A stretch of DNA of 64,000 nt from contig NZ_LT976853.1 in assembly GCF_900249755.1 (NCBI RefSeq), positions 3,326,034 to 3,390,033 of the forward strand, given 5' to 3'. Made by a program: the position numbers and the translations under genes. Below the pieces are notes generated by a model. The model did no database searches. It saw nothing but the letters and a program-made list of their open reading frames with translations, and had not been told where the DNA came from. This document shows, piece after piece, positions 13,994 to 23,163 of the stretch (positions within the stretch are counted from its first letter, which is position 1; each line of letters begins with the position of its first letter). This DNA comes from Cupriavidus taiwanensis (GTDB lineage: Bacteria; Pseudomonadota; Gammaproteobacteria; Burkholderiales; Burkholderiaceae).

Positions 13994-15868
13994 TCACAAA
14001 AACCCAATCGAAAACCAGGGCACCAACGTCAACAACACCAAGGCCACAAACAGCGCCGCCATATGCGGCCACACCCGGGGCATCGCTACGTCCGGCGAGA
14101 CCCGCCCGATCGCGCAGGCGGCATAAAACCCCACGCCAAATGGCGGTGCGAACAGCCCTAGTCCCATCGCAAATATCACCACCATGGCATAGTGCACTTC
14201 ATGCACGCCAACCAGCTTCGCAATGGGAAACAATAACGGCCCGAACAACACAATGGCGGGTATGCCTTCCAGCAAGCTGCCGAGGATGACGAAAGCCAGC
14301 GCCGATACCAGCAGGAAACCGGTCTTGCCGCCAGGGACTGCGGACAGAATCCCCACCAGGTCTTGCGCGAAGCCGGATTGCGTCAGCGCCCACGCCATCG
14401 CGGTCGCACAGCCGACAATCAGCAAGATCGCACCAGACAGCGCCGCGGTATCCACCAGCATCGGATAGATCCGACGCAAATCGAACCGGCGATACACCAG
14501 CACCCCCGCCACCACGGCATAGAAGATGCCGATGGTGGACACCTCGGTCGCGGTAGCCACACCCTCCACCACAGCCGTGCGGATGATGACGGGCAGGGCC
14601 AGCGCCGGCAGCGCGACCAGCAGCGCTTTCACGATCGCCTGGCGCGACGGCCTTGGTACGCGGCTCATGTCTTCCTTGCGGGTCTGGAACCACACCACCA
14701 GCGCCATCATCACCAGCCCCACCGCCGCGGGCATCAGCCCGCCGATGAACAGCGACGTGATCGATACCCCCGTCACCGATCCCACCGTGATCAGCACGAT
14801 GCTGGGCGGGATGGTCTCCGACATCGCGCCCGAGGCCGACAGCAGCCCGATCAGGTCGCCGTCCCTGGCGCCGCGCCGCTTCATTTCCGGGAACAGGCTT
14901 GGCGCCACCGCGGCCATGTCGGCGGCCTTGGCGCCCGAAATGCCGGAGACGATATACATCGCGCCCAGCAGCACATACTGCAGGCCGCCGCGCAGATGGC
15001 CGATCAGGCTGACCAGGAAATGGATCATCGCCCGCGCCAGTCCGGTCATCTCGATCAGCGCGCCCAGGAAGACGAACAGCGGCACCGCCAGCAGGATCAG
15101 GTGCGACATGCCCTCCTGCATGCGGTTCGGGATGATGGACAGCGGCGTGGCCGTGGACAGCGACAGATAGCACAGCGTCGCCAGCCCGAAGGCGAAGGCG
15201 ATCGGTACGCCGATGGCCACGCATGCGACCAGCATCAGCAGGAAAAAGATCACCAGGTTGGCATTGCCCAGCGTTATCAGCGTGGGCGACAGCAGCCACA
15301 ACAGTCCGCCGCACAACGCCACCGTCAGGCCTGTCGCAACCACCGGCTTCCAGCGCGCCGCAAGCAGGCGCAAGCTTGCCGCCACCAGCATCAGCACGAT
15401 GCCGGCGAGCACCGCGGCGGCGCGATAGCCTTCGCTGATTTCCAGCGTAGGTGTCGACACCTCGATATGCTCGGTCAGGTGTTCCCAGGCGGGCCGCAGC
15501 AACAGCGCCAGGAACGCCACCACCAGCCACATGCCCAGCGCATCCACCCACGCGCGCCTGGCCGGTGGCAGGTTCTTGATGAAGGTGGTCAGCTGCATAT
15601 GCGCGCCGCGGTCCAGCGCGATGATGGCGCCGAGCATCGCCAGCCACAGGAACAGGATGCTGGCCAGTTCGTCCGTCCAGGGAACCGGCTGGTGCAGGGC
15701 GTAGCGCGCGAACGCACCGCCGCCCAGCAGCAGGATCTCTGCCAGCACGATCAATGCGGCCGGCACCTCGACCATGCAGGCCATCAGGCGGCGCCAGCAC
15801 GCTGCGGCGGCCGGCGGCGCTGACGGCTTCAGCGGCGCTGGTGCGATGGCATCAGCGGTGTGCTCCAT
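13994..15868 (-). CDS. TRAP transporter fused permease (DctQ-DctM type)
   Basis: This 624-residue inner-membrane protein fuses the small 4-TM DctQ subunit to the large DctM subunit. DctQ covers about residues 25-170 and includes PVPWTDELASILFLWLAMLG. DctM covers about 190-620 and includes NANLVIFFLLMLVACVAIGV, SGISGAKAADMAAVAPSLFP and GASGAMSETIPPSIVL-like segments. Such transporters import organic acids or sugar acids using a sodium gradient. The ATG at 15868 (MEHTADAIAP) is chosen because AAGGAG precedes it; upstream extension would run into the binding-protein gene. It is the last gene of a minus-strand operon behind the dehydrogenase (16962-18407) and the binding protein (15907-16926), which points to a sugar acid such as a hexonate or hexuronate as substrate. 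Confidence 0.9.
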   Translation of the reverse strand: MEHTADAIAPAPLKPSAPPAAAACWRRLMACMVEVPAALIVLAEILLLGGGAFARYALHQPVPWTDELASILFLWLAMLGAIIALDRGAHMQLTTFIKNLPPARRAWVDALGMWLVVAFLALLLRPAWEHLTEHIEVSTPTLEISEGYRAAAVLAGIVLMLVAASLRLLAARWKPVVATGLTVALCGGLLWLLSPTLITLGNANLVIFFLLMLVACVAIGVPIAFAFGLATLCYLSLSTATPLSIIPNRMQEGMSHLILLAVPLFVFLGALIEMTGLARAMIHFLVSLIGHLRGGLQYVLLGAMYIVSGISGAKAADMAAVAPSLFPEMKRRGARDGDLIGLLSASGAMSETIPPSIVLITVGSVTGVSITSLFIGGLMPAAVGLVMMALVVWFQTRKEDMSRVPRPSRQAIVKALLVALPALALPVIIRTAVVEGVATATEVSTIGIFYAVVAGVLVYRRFDLRRIYPMLVDTAALSGAILLIVGCATAMAWALTQSGFAQDLVGILSAVPGGKTGFLLVSALAFVILGSLLEGIPAIVLFGPLLFPIAKLVGVHEVHYAMVVIFAMGLGLFAPPFGVGFYAACAIGRVSPDVAMPRVWPHMAALFVALVLLTLVPWFSIGFL

Positions 15869-15906
15869 CGATGTCTCCTTTTCTGTTTTATCGTTGGTGC
15901 CAGCGG

Positions 15907-16926
15907 TCATGCGAGACGGCCGGCGTATTTCTCCAGCCGGGACCACGCCTCGTCGCCGTACTTCTTCTTCCATTCGGCATAGAAGCCGGCCCCTTGCAGC
16001 AAGGCGCGGAATGGCGCCGGGTCGGGTTGGCTGAAGACGATGCCAAGACGGGTCAGCTCGGCCTGGGCATCGGTATTCAAACGCGCGATGTCTTCGCGTT
16101 GCTTCAGCGCCGCCGCGGTGAAATGGGCGGTGATGGCGGCGCGCACCTCAGCCGGCAGCGCCTGGAACTTTTTGGCGTTGCCGAAGATGAAGTGGCCATC
16201 CCAGGTATGTCCGGTCAGCGCGCAGAACTTCTGCACTTCATAGAGCTTCGCGCTGCGGATCAGCGCCAGCGGGTTTTCCTGCCCGTCGACGACGCGCGTC
16301 TGCAGCGCCGAATAGAGTTCGCCGAACGGGATGGCGGTGGGCGACGCGCCCAGCGCCTTGAACATCGAGATCCACAGCGGGATGCCGGGCACGCGCACCT
16401 TGAAGCCCTTCAGGTCGGCCGGCGTGTTGATCGGCCGGCTGGCCGAGGTGATGTTGCGATAGCCGTTGTCCAGGCATTTGTCGAACACATGCAGGTTGAC
16501 CTTGCTCAGCGCGGCCCGGACATAGGCGCCCACGTCGCCATCCATCGCGGCCCAGACCGTGGTGTAGTCCTTGAAGGCGAAGGCCACGCCGTTGATGCCG
16601 GCGGTGGGCACCAGCGTTTGCAGGTTGGTGCCGGCCGTGGACATGAAATCCATCGCGCCGGTGCGCACCTGCGCGATCATGTCCGGTTCGCTGCCGAGCT
16701 GGCTGTTGGGATAGACCTGCAGGTCGACCTTGCCGCCGGTGTCCTGGCGGATCGCCACCGCGGCCTGCTGGATGCGCAGCGTGCCCGGATGGTCGGCGGG
16801 AAAGGCGGTGCCGTACTTCAGGCGGATGGTGGCGGCCTGGGCGAATACGTGTGCCGCCGGCAGCGTCATCGCCAGCGTGCCGGCGGCTAGCGCGCCAAAG
16901 CGGCGCCGGGTGAACAAAACGGTCAT
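15907..16926 (-). CDS. TRAP transporter periplasmic substrate-binding protein (DctP family)
   Basis: This 339-residue exported binding protein delivers its ligand to the fused permease encoded 38 bases downstream. The N-terminus (MTVLFTRRRFGALAAGTLA) is a signal peptide with a twin-arginine-like RRRF motif, ending near HVFAQA. The mature protein starts TIRLKYGTAFPADHPGT, as is typical of DctP. It contains the segment PINTPADLKGFKVRVPGIPL, which carries the conserved Arg that pairs with the ligand carboxylate. GQENPLALI, in the place of the usual GQENP block, is also present. The ligand is not determined by sequence; the surrounding catabolic genes suggest L-gulonate, D-mannonate or a hexuronate. 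Confidence 0.9.
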   Translation of the reverse strand: MTVLFTRRRFGALAAGTLAMTLPAAHVFAQAATIRLKYGTAFPADHPGTLRIQQAAVAIRQDTGGKVDLQVYPNSQLGSEPDMIAQVRTGAMDFMSTAGTNLQTLVPTAGINGVAFAFKDYTTVWAAMDGDVGAYVRAALSKVNLHVFDKCLDNGYRNITSASRPINTPADLKGFKVRVPGIPLWISMFKALGASPTAIPFGELYSALQTRVVDGQENPLALIRSAKLYEVQKFCALTGHTWDGHFIFGNAKKFQALPAEVRAAITAHFTAAALKQREDIARLNTDAQAELTRLGIVFSQPDPAPFRALLQGAGFYAEWKKKYGDEAWSRLEKYAGRLA

Positions 16927-16961
16927 GGTGTGTCGGTCTCCTTGTTATAAGGTGGGGTGGC

Positions 16962-18407
16962 TCAGGACGACAGCAGCGCAGCAGCGCCGCCAAGGCGCAG
17001 CACCCCCAGGTGGCTGGCCAGCCGGTCTGCCAGTGAGGCCGGCCAGGGCTCGCTGCCAAAGACCGGCGTGTGCGCGAGTGCCTGGCGCACGGCATCGGCA
17101 TCGCTGTGCGCGCCACGCAGGCACGCCGCCAGCGCGGGCGCGCCGGGGTCGTCGAAGGCAAGCGGCTGGCCGCCATCGCTGCGCCCGCCGCGCAGGCAAT
17201 GCAGCCAGACCGCAAGCGCGCGCTCCAGCCAGGGCCGCTCGGTGCCGGCACTGGCGCGCAGCGCGGGCAGCCAGCGCACCGGCACTTTCTGCGTGCCGTC
17301 GGCTGCAATCTGCACGGTGCGGTGGCCGAGCGCCGCATTGCGCAAGCGCTGCAGCAAGGCCTGACTGTAGGCGCCTGCGTCATACCCGGGCGGCGCTTGC
17401 ACGGTGGCGCGCAGGTCTGCCATCACGCCGCAGGCGAAAGCGCCGACCAGCGGATCCTCCATGGCCTCGGCAACGGTCTGCAGCCCGCACAGTTGCCCGG
17501 CATAGGCGATGGCCGAATGCGTGCCGTTGAGCAACTGCAGCTTCATCGCCTGGAACGGCCGGACATCGCCGGTCAGCAGCGCGCCGCCCGCTTCCCATGC
17601 CGGCCGCGGTCCGGCGAAGCGGTCTTCGATCACCCACTGCGTGAAGGCTTCGCAGATGATCGCGGCCTCGTCGCGCAGGCCCAGGCGGCGCTGCGCGTCA
17701 CGGCGCGATGCCGGCGTGGCGGCGGGGACGATGCGGTCCACCATGGTGTTGGGGAAGGCCACGTCGTCGCGCACGCGCCGGGCCAGCGCCGGGTCCTTCA
17801 GCATGGCGTACTGCGCCAGCAGCTTGCGCAATGTATCGCCGTTGGCGGACATGTTGTCGCAGCAGACGATGCTGAGCGGCGCGCCGGCGGGCCTGCGGCG
17901 CAAACCCGCGGCCAGTACGCCGAGCGTGCTTCTGGGCGTGTCTGGATGGGCCAGGTCGTGCCGGATATCGGCGTGGTTCGGGTCCAGGTCGGCGCTGGAC
18001 GGATGCTGGCAGTAGCCCTTTTCTGTGACCGTGCAGGTCACCACGGCGACAGCGGGATCGGCCAGCGCGCCGAGCACCTCGCCCAGCGCATGCGGGGCAT
18101 ACCAGGCCTGCATCACGGCGCCGACGATGCGCGTGGTAGCGGCCGCGCCTTCGCACTCGGTTACCGAATACAGGAAGTCCTGCGCCGCCAGCGTGCGCGG
18201 TGTGCGCGGCTCGCGCAGGCTGACGCCGGCAATGCCCCAGCGCTTATCCCCGGCGCGGATCGCGGCCTCGGTGTACAGCGCCTGGTGCGCGCGGTGGAAT
18301 GCGCCAAGGCCCAGATGCAGCACGCCGCGCGACAAGCGGCTGCGATCGTAGCCGGGCTGTTGCACTTCAGCGTTGGCGCGGCAACTGTTGCGTTGCGTGA
18401 GCCTCAT
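16962..18407 (-). CDS. Mannitol dehydrogenase-family oxidoreductase, probable D-mannonate/fructuronate oxidoreductase
   Basis: This 481-residue NAD-dependent polyol-type dehydrogenase shows the N-terminal nucleotide-binding segment (RGVLHLGLGAFHRAHQALY) and the catalytic Lys-Asn-His block of the family (MKLQLLNGTHSAIAYAG, about residue 285). UxuB-type members interconvert D-fructuronate and D-mannonate; others act on mannitol or arabinitol. The neighbouring ManD-type dehydratase, which consumes D-mannonate, makes the UxuB role the best guess. The frame stays open far upstream to 19244, but that part is antisense to the dehydratase gene. ATG 18407 (MRLTQRNSC) follows GAGG and is taken as the start. 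The TRAP genes follow 35 bases downstream. Confidence 0.82.
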   Translation of the reverse strand: MRLTQRNSCRANAEVQQPGYDRSRLSRGVLHLGLGAFHRAHQALYTEAAIRAGDKRWGIAGVSLREPRTPRTLAAQDFLYSVTECEGAAATTRIVGAVMQAWYAPHALGEVLGALADPAVAVVTCTVTEKGYCQHPSSADLDPNHADIRHDLAHPDTPRSTLGVLAAGLRRRPAGAPLSIVCCDNMSANGDTLRKLLAQYAMLKDPALARRVRDDVAFPNTMVDRIVPAATPASRRDAQRRLGLRDEAAIICEAFTQWVIEDRFAGPRPAWEAGGALLTGDVRPFQAMKLQLLNGTHSAIAYAGQLCGLQTVAEAMEDPLVGAFACGVMADLRATVQAPPGYDAGAYSQALLQRLRNAALGHRTVQIAADGTQKVPVRWLPALRASAGTERPWLERALAVWLHCLRGGRSDGGQPLAFDDPGAPALAACLRGAHSDADAVRQALAHTPVFGSEPWPASLADRLASHLGVLRLGGAAALLSS

Positions 18408-18677
18408 CGGCGGTACCTCGGCGGGACTGTTGGCGGCAGCATCGTGCGTGCATCCGGGCAGTGTTTTCGATGCGAAGAAGTTTGCACGTAGCCGTGGTGT
18501 CGAATGTGCGGTGCTTTCGCGATTCAAACGCGGCAATCGCTGCATTTGATTGCGGAATCGGCCGTACTCCGCCGCATTCCGTCGGCAGTACTCTGGCGCC
18601 ATCCACACCGATGCAGGCGTTGCGCCACCAGGCAGCGCCTTCGGGCCAACCCAACGACGATCCGGCCGGAGACACCC
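18408..18677. promoter_or_regulatory. Divergent promoter region between sugar-acid operons
   Basis: This 270-base region separates the minus-strand dehydrogenase/TRAP operon from the plus-strand dehydratase operon and must hold promoters for both. No regulator gene is adjacent. I could not fix -35/-10 boxes or an operator with confidence. Confidence 0.4.
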
Positions 18678-19886
18678 TTGAAGATCGAACAGATAAAAAC
18701 CATCGTCACCTGCCCGGGGCGCAACTTCGTGACGGTCAAGGTGGTCACCGATGCCGGCGTGTACGGCCTGGGCGACGCCACACTCAATGGCCGCGAACTG
18801 GCGGTGCGCGCCTACCTGGACGAGCATGTGATCCCGTGCCTGATCGGGCGCGACCCGCGCCGGATCGAGGACATCTGGCAATACCTCTACCGCGGCGCCT
18901 ACTGGCGGCGCGGGCCCGTCACGATGACCGCCATCGCGGCCATCGACATGGCGCTGTGGGATATCCTGGGCAAGCTGGCCGGCATGCCGGTGTACCAGTT
19001 GCTTGGCGGGCGCAGCCGCGATGGCCTGATGGTGTACGGCCACGCCACCGGCCGCGACCACGCCGAAGCCATCGACGCGGTGCACAGCCATCTCGAGCAA
19101 GGCTACAAGGCGATCCGAGTGCAGTCGGGCGTGCCGGGCTTGTCCAAGGTTTACGGCGTGGGCACGCAGCCGGGCCGCTATGAACCGGCGCAGAAGGGCC
19201 TGCCGCCGGAGGAGCCCTGGGACACGTCGCTCTATCTGCGCCACACGCCCGAGCTATTCCGCAAGGTGCGCGAAGCCGTGGGTTTCGCCCCGCATCTGCT
19301 GCACGATGCGCATCACCGGTTGACCCCGATCGAAGCGGCTGGCCTGGGCAAGGCGCTGGAGCCGTTCAGCCTGTTCTGGCTGGAAGATGCCACGCCGGCC
19401 GAAAACCAGGAAGCGTTCCGGCTGATTCGCCAGCACACCACCACCCCGCTTGCGGCCGGCGAGATTTTCAATTCGCTGTGGGACTGCAAGGACCTGATCA
19501 GCCAGCAGCTGATCGACTACATCCGCACCACCATCGTTCACGCCGGCGGCATCACGCATGTGCGCCGCATCGCGGACTTCGCCGCAACCTACCAGGTGCG
19601 CACCGGCTTCCACGGCGCCACTGACCTGTCTCCGGTATGCATGGCGGCGGCGGTCAACTTCGGGCTGTGGGCACCTAACTTCGGCATCCAGGAACTGATG
19701 CCGCATGGCGACCTGATCGACGAGGTGTTCCCGCACAACTACCGGCTGGAGGACGGTTACCTGGTGATGGACAACGTGCCGGGACTGGGCGTCGACATCG
19801 ATGAGCCGCTGGCGGCCCGCTATCCATACGAGCGCGCCTACCTGCCGGTGGCGCGGCTGCGCGACGGCGCGATGTGGAACTGGTAG
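18678..19886 (+). CDS. Enolase-superfamily dehydratase of the D-mannonate dehydratase (ManD/RspA) group
   Basis: This 402-residue member of the mandelate racemase/enolase superfamily has an N-terminal capping domain ([19 protein letters not shown]), then the (beta/alpha)7 barrel. Metal ligands are seen as HDAHHRLTP (Asp), [12 protein letters not shown] (Glu) and AAGEIFNS (Glu), followed by [17 protein letters not shown]. This pattern is the ManD group, which dehydrates D-mannonate (or D-gluconate) to 2-keto-3-deoxygluconate; some members have low activity. The start is a TTG at 18678 preceded by CCGGAGACACCC. No ATG lies nearby that would keep the start of the fold ([14 protein letters not shown]). 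It is followed by a zinc dehydrogenase and a sugar kinase in one operon. Confidence 0.87.
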   Translation: MKIEQIKTIVTCPGRNFVTVKVVTDAGVYGLGDATLNGRELAVRAYLDEHVIPCLIGRDPRRIEDIWQYLYRGAYWRRGPVTMTAIAAIDMALWDILGKLAGMPVYQLLGGRSRDGLMVYGHATGRDHAEAIDAVHSHLEQGYKAIRVQSGVPGLSKVYGVGTQPGRYEPAQKGLPPEEPWDTSLYLRHTPELFRKVREAVGFAPHLLHDAHHRLTPIEAAGLGKALEPFSLFWLEDATPAENQEAFRLIRQHTTTPLAAGEIFNSLWDCKDLISQQLIDYIRTTIVHAGGITHVRRIADFAATYQVRTGFHGATDLSPVCMAAAVNFGLWAPNFGIQELMPHGDLIDEVFPHNYRLEDGYLVMDNVPGLGVDIDEPLAARYPYERAYLPVARLRDGAMWNW

Positions 19887-19920
19887 CCGCCGCGCCAGTT
19901 GACCGGAACAAGGAGCCAGC

Positions 19921-20955
19921 ATGTTCAGCATAGTCGTCGAGCAACCGCACTGCATGGCCGTGCGCGAGCGCCCAATTCCCGTCCCTGCCGAAGGCGAGGT
20001 GCGCGTGCGCGTCCGTCTCGCCGGTATCTGCGGGTCGGACCTGCATATCTTCCATGGCAAAAACCCGTTTGCGACCTATCCGCGCGTGATCGGCCATGAG
20101 TTCGTCGGCCATGTCGATGCGGTCGGCGCCGGCGTCAGCGCGTTGCGCATTGGCGAGCGGGTGGTGGTCGATCCGGTGGTCAGCTGCGGCCAATGCCACG
20201 CCTGCCGGATCGGCCGGCACAATGTCTGCCAACGGCTGCAGGTGATTGGCGTGCACCGCGATGGCGGCTTCAGCCAATACGCATGCGTGCCGGCGGGTAA
20301 TGCCTATGTGGTACCCGATGGCATGCCGAACGCCAGTGCCGCTGTGATCGAGCCGTTCGCCGTGGCGGCCAACGTCACGCACCGCACCGGCGTGCTGCCC
20401 ACCGACGTGGCGCTGATCTACGGGGCCGGGCCGGTCGGCCTGAACCTGCTGCAGGTGCTCAAGCGCGTGTATGGGGTACGCACCTTCATCACCGACCATG
20501 TCGATGAACGGCTGGCATTGGCGCGTGGCTGCGGCGCCGGGGAAGACGAAATCATCAACACCGCGCGCGAGCCGCTTGCCCGCGCTTTGGAACGGCGCGG
20601 CGTGGCGTGGGGGCCGACGCTGATCTACGATGCGGTGTGCCATCCTGCCATCCTGGAGGAAGCCGTGGCCATCGCGGCACCGGCAGGCCGCATCGGCGTG
20701 CTTGGGTTTTCCGCCACGCCGTCGGCGCTGCCGCAGCAGGCGCTGACCGGCAAGGAACTGACGCTGTACGCGTCGCGCCTGAACTGCGCGATGTTCCCTA
20801 CCGTGATCGACTGGATCACGCGCGGGCTGGTCGATCCGGGCCGGATCGTCACGCATCAGGTCGACTTCCGCGACGTGGCAGACGCGTTCGATCTTGCAGA
20901 AAGCCAGCCGCGCGCAAGCTGCAAGGTGCTGCTCGACCTGGGCGAGGACGCCTGA
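19921..20955 (+). CDS. Zinc-dependent alcohol dehydrogenase, RspB-like; probable L-gulonate/L-idonate 5-dehydrogenase
   Basis: This 344-residue MDR-family dehydrogenase has a catalytic zinc site (GICGSDLHIFHGKNP and GHEFVGHV). Its structural zinc site is CGQCHACRIGRHNVC, and the cofactor domain contains YGAGPVGLNLLQ. Genes of this kind next to ManD-type dehydratases act on L-gulonate or L-idonate and yield D-fructuronate or 5-ketogluconate. That knowledge and the operon context are the basis for the substrate guess. It starts with ATG at 19921 after AAGGAG and ends 1 base before the kinase start. Confidence 0.82.
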   Translation: MFSIVVEQPHCMAVRERPIPVPAEGEVRVRVRLAGICGSDLHIFHGKNPFATYPRVIGHEFVGHVDAVGAGVSALRIGERVVVDPVVSCGQCHACRIGRHNVCQRLQVIGVHRDGGFSQYACVPAGNAYVVPDGMPNASAAVIEPFAVAANVTHRTGVLPTDVALIYGAGPVGLNLLQVLKRVYGVRTFITDHVDERLALARGCGAGEDEIINTAREPLARALERRGVAWGPTLIYDAVCHPAILEEAVAIAAPAGRIGVLGFSATPSALPQQALTGKELTLYASRLNCAMFPTVIDWITRGLVDPGRIVTHQVDFRDVADAFDLAESQPRASCKVLLDLGEDA

Positions 20956-20956
20956 C

Positions 20957-21889
20957 ATGCGCGCGAGATTCGACATCGTCGCCCTCGGCGAGGCCATGGT
21001 GGAATTCAACCACGCCGGCGCGCGGGGTTCGCGCACTTACGTGCAGGGCTTTGGCGGCGATACCGCCAACGCCATCATCGCCGCGGCGCGCCAGGGGGCG
21101 CGGTGCGCCTACGTGACCCGGCTGGGCGACGACGAGTTCGGGCGCATGTGCCTCTACCTGCTGCGCGCCGAGCACGTCGATACCAGCGCCGTCGTCATCG
21201 ATGCGTCGGCGCCTACCGGGCTCTACTTCGTTCATCACGGCCCCGGCGGACACACTTTCAGCTATCGGCGCACGGGCTCCGCCGCCAGCCGGATGCAGCC
21301 GTCGGCGCTGCCGGTGGCATTGCTGGAACGGGCCACGTGGCTGCACGTCTCGGGCATCAGCCAGGCCATCAGCCCGTCCGCCACGCGTACCGTGCGCGAG
21401 GCGATCCGCATCTCCCGCCAGGCCGGCAACAAGGTGGCCTACGATCCGAACCTGCGCCTCTCGCTGTGGCCGCTGGAGCGCGCCCGCGACGTGATCCTGA
21501 CGACCATTCCGCTGTGCGACCTGTTTCTGCCCAGCCTTGACGACGTGCGCCTGCTCGCCGGCATCGAGGAACCCCTGAGCATCGTCGACTGGTGCCATCG
21601 GATGGGCGCGCGGCACGTGGTGCTGAAGCTGGGCAGCCAGGGATGCCTGGTGTCTGAGGGCGGACCGGTGACCGCCGTGGCGCCATACCCGGTTGACGCC
21701 GTCGATGCCACCGGCGCGGGAGACTGCTTCGACGGCAGCTATCTGGCGCGGCTGGTGGCCGGAGACGACGCCGTGTCGGCCGCGCGCTGGGCCTGCACGG
21801 CAGCGGCGCTGGCCACCACGGGCTACGGCGCGGCGGCGCCGCTGCCGCGTGCACAAGCGGTGCGGGAGGCCTTGCAAGCGCAATCATGA
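20957..21889 (+). CDS. kdgK: PfkB-family sugar kinase, probable 2-keto-3-deoxygluconate kinase
   Basis: This 310-residue cytoplasmic kinase of the ribokinase/PfkB family has an N-terminal segment (DIVALGEAMVEFN) and a glycine-rich substrate segment (YVQGFGGDTANAIIAAAR). The C-terminal PfkB signature DATGAGDCFDGSYLARL carries the catalytic Asp. In this operon the expected substrate is 2-keto-3-deoxygluconate, the product of the ManD enzyme, which would be phosphorylated at C6 for Entner-Doudoroff cleavage. The ATG at 20957 immediately follows the dehydrogenase stop. The aldolase for the product is not in the window. Confidence 0.85.
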   Translation: MRARFDIVALGEAMVEFNHAGARGSRTYVQGFGGDTANAIIAAARQGARCAYVTRLGDDEFGRMCLYLLRAEHVDTSAVVIDASAPTGLYFVHHGPGGHTFSYRRTGSAASRMQPSALPVALLERATWLHVSGISQAISPSATRTVREAIRISRQAGNKVAYDPNLRLSLWPLERARDVILTTIPLCDLFLPSLDDVRLLAGIEEPLSIVDWCHRMGARHVVLKLGSQGCLVSEGGPVTAVAPYPVDAVDATGAGDCFDGSYLARLVAGDDAVSAARWACTAAALATTGYGAAAPLPRAQAVREALQAQS

Positions 21890-22030
21890 GGGTGCCGAAG
21901 CGGTGACATTCGCGCTGCCCGCGCGCCCGCTCGCGAACGAAATCCGTCGATTCGGCCCATGGGCCTGGAACGATGCCTGGTGGTGGCCTATACCTGTCGC
22001 ATGCCAACCTTCCTGACGACGAGGTATCCC

Positions 22031-22351
22031 ATGCACCACGCCTTCCCGCCCAACGACCCCAACGCCATGGCCTACTGGCGCGCGCGCCGCATGGTGCGCG
22101 CGCTGCGCGGCTGGTATATCCACCTGCTGGTCTACGCCGTGGTCAATGCGTGGCTGTGGTTCCGCTTCTTTTACTTCCCGTCGCCGTCATGGTCGCATTA
22201 CGCCACCACGGGCTGGCCCTGGCCGCTGACCACCACGCTGGCCTGGGGCCTGGGGCTAGCGCTGCACGGGTTGCTGGTGTGGACGCGGCTGTCGCGCCGG
22301 GGCCGTGACTGGGAGCAGCGCAAGATCCAGGAATTCATGGATCGGCACTAG
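22031..22351 (+). CDS. 2TM-domain small membrane protein
   Basis: This 106-residue protein consists almost wholly of a 2TM domain: RARRMVRALRGWYIHLLVYA forms the first part and first membrane helix, LTTTLAWGLGLALHGLLVW forms the second, and DWEQRKIQEFM ends it. The same module forms the N-terminus of the sensor kinase at 23164-24078 (EARHRVRALRFFYLHAMVYV and RRWEERKIAEYM), so the two are paralogous in this part. It is convergent with the response regulator gene. A role in the same signalling system, for example as an interacting membrane partner, is possible but inferred. GAGGTATCCC precedes the ATG at 22031. Confidence 0.78.
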   Translation: MHHAFPPNDPNAMAYWRARRMVRALRGWYIHLLVYAVVNAWLWFRFFYFPSPSWSHYATTGWPWPLTTTLAWGLGLALHGLLVWTRLSRRGRDWEQRKIQEFMDRH

Positions 22352-22388
22352 CCAGATCACTGGACCGGCGCTGCACGCGCCGGCCGGC

Positions 22389-23150
22389 TTACATCTGCCG
22401 GAACCGATGCATATAGGCGCGCGACACCGGCAGTTCGGCATCGCTGCCGCGCATCCTGACAAAAAGCCGGCCCGAGTCGTCGCGCCGCGTGCCGGCCACG
22501 TATTCCATATTGACGATGGATGAGCGGTGGATCTGCCAGAACACCTCCGGGTCCAGCCCCGCCATCAGTTCCGCCAGCGGCGTGCGGATCAGGTGCTCGC
22601 CATCGCGGGTATGCACCACGACGTATTTGTCGTCGCTCTGGAAATACATCACCTCCTGGATCGGCACATGGCTGGTGGTATTGCCGCGGCTGGCCCGCAC
22701 CCACCGCAACTGGCCGCCGCCTTCCGCGCGCGGCTGGGCGCGTGTCAGCTGGTTCAGCAACTGCGCCAGCTCGGGCAGCGGCGCGGCTTCCTGCAACGCC
22801 TTGCGCAACCGCTCGATGGTGCGGCCGAGGCGTTCCTCGCCGACCGGCTTGACCAGGTAGTCCACCGCCGCGCGCTCGAACGCATCGAGCGCGAATTCGT
22901 CATAGGCCGTGACGAACACCAGCCGCGTATCGGTCTCGATGCCCTGCGCCACTTCCAGTCCGGACAGCCCGGGCATCTTGATATCGAGGAAGGCAACGCT
23001 CGGCGACAAGCGCGCAATGGCGTCGGCGGCTTCGATGCCGTTGGTCGCCTCGGCCACGATCTGCAGCTCCGGCCACAGGCGCTGCAGCTTGCCACGCAGG
23101 TACGCGCGCAGGTGCTCTTCGTCATCGGCAATCAGCGCAGTGGGCGTCAT
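22389..23150 (-). CDS. LytTR-family response regulator (LytR/AlgR type)
   Basis: This 253-residue regulator has a receiver domain (ALIADDEEHLRAYLRGKLQ with the acidic pair, FLDIKMPGLSG with the phospho-acceptor Asp, and YLVKPV with the conserved Lys). A C-terminal LytTR DNA-binding domain follows at about 150-250 (VMYFQSDDKYVVVHTRDGE and FWQIHRSSIVNMEYVAG). It pairs with the histidine kinase directly upstream, whose stop at 23164 lies 13 bases before this start. The ATG at 23150 has GGAGAC upstream and is preferred over a TTG at 23162. Targets are unknown, and no dedicated output gene is evident besides the 2TM protein. Confidence 0.9.
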   Translation of the reverse strand: MTPTALIADDEEHLRAYLRGKLQRLWPELQIVAEATNGIEAADAIARLSPSVAFLDIKMPGLSGLEVAQGIETDTRLVFVTAYDEFALDAFERAAVDYLVKPVGEERLGRTIERLRKALQEAAPLPELAQLLNQLTRAQPRAEGGGQLRWVRASRGNTTSHVPIQEVMYFQSDDKYVVVHTRDGEHLIRTPLAELMAGLDPEVFWQIHRSSIVNMEYVAGTRRDDSGRLFVRMRGSDAELPVSRAYMHRFRQM

Positions 23151-23163
23151 CGGCGTCTCCAAT

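Noticed and set aside
13450-14000. CRISPR array in the repeat-rich gap
   Set aside because: The repeats are palindromes of different types, not regularly spaced identical repeats, and no cas genes are present.
14363-15823. 486-residue plus-strand frame opposite the TRAP permease
   Set aside because: Arg/His/Gln-rich shadow frame without any family features.
18408-19244. N-terminal extension of the mannitol-dehydrogenase-family protein
   Set aside because: The frame is open but overlaps the divergent dehydratase gene in antisense; the family fold begins after ATG 18407.
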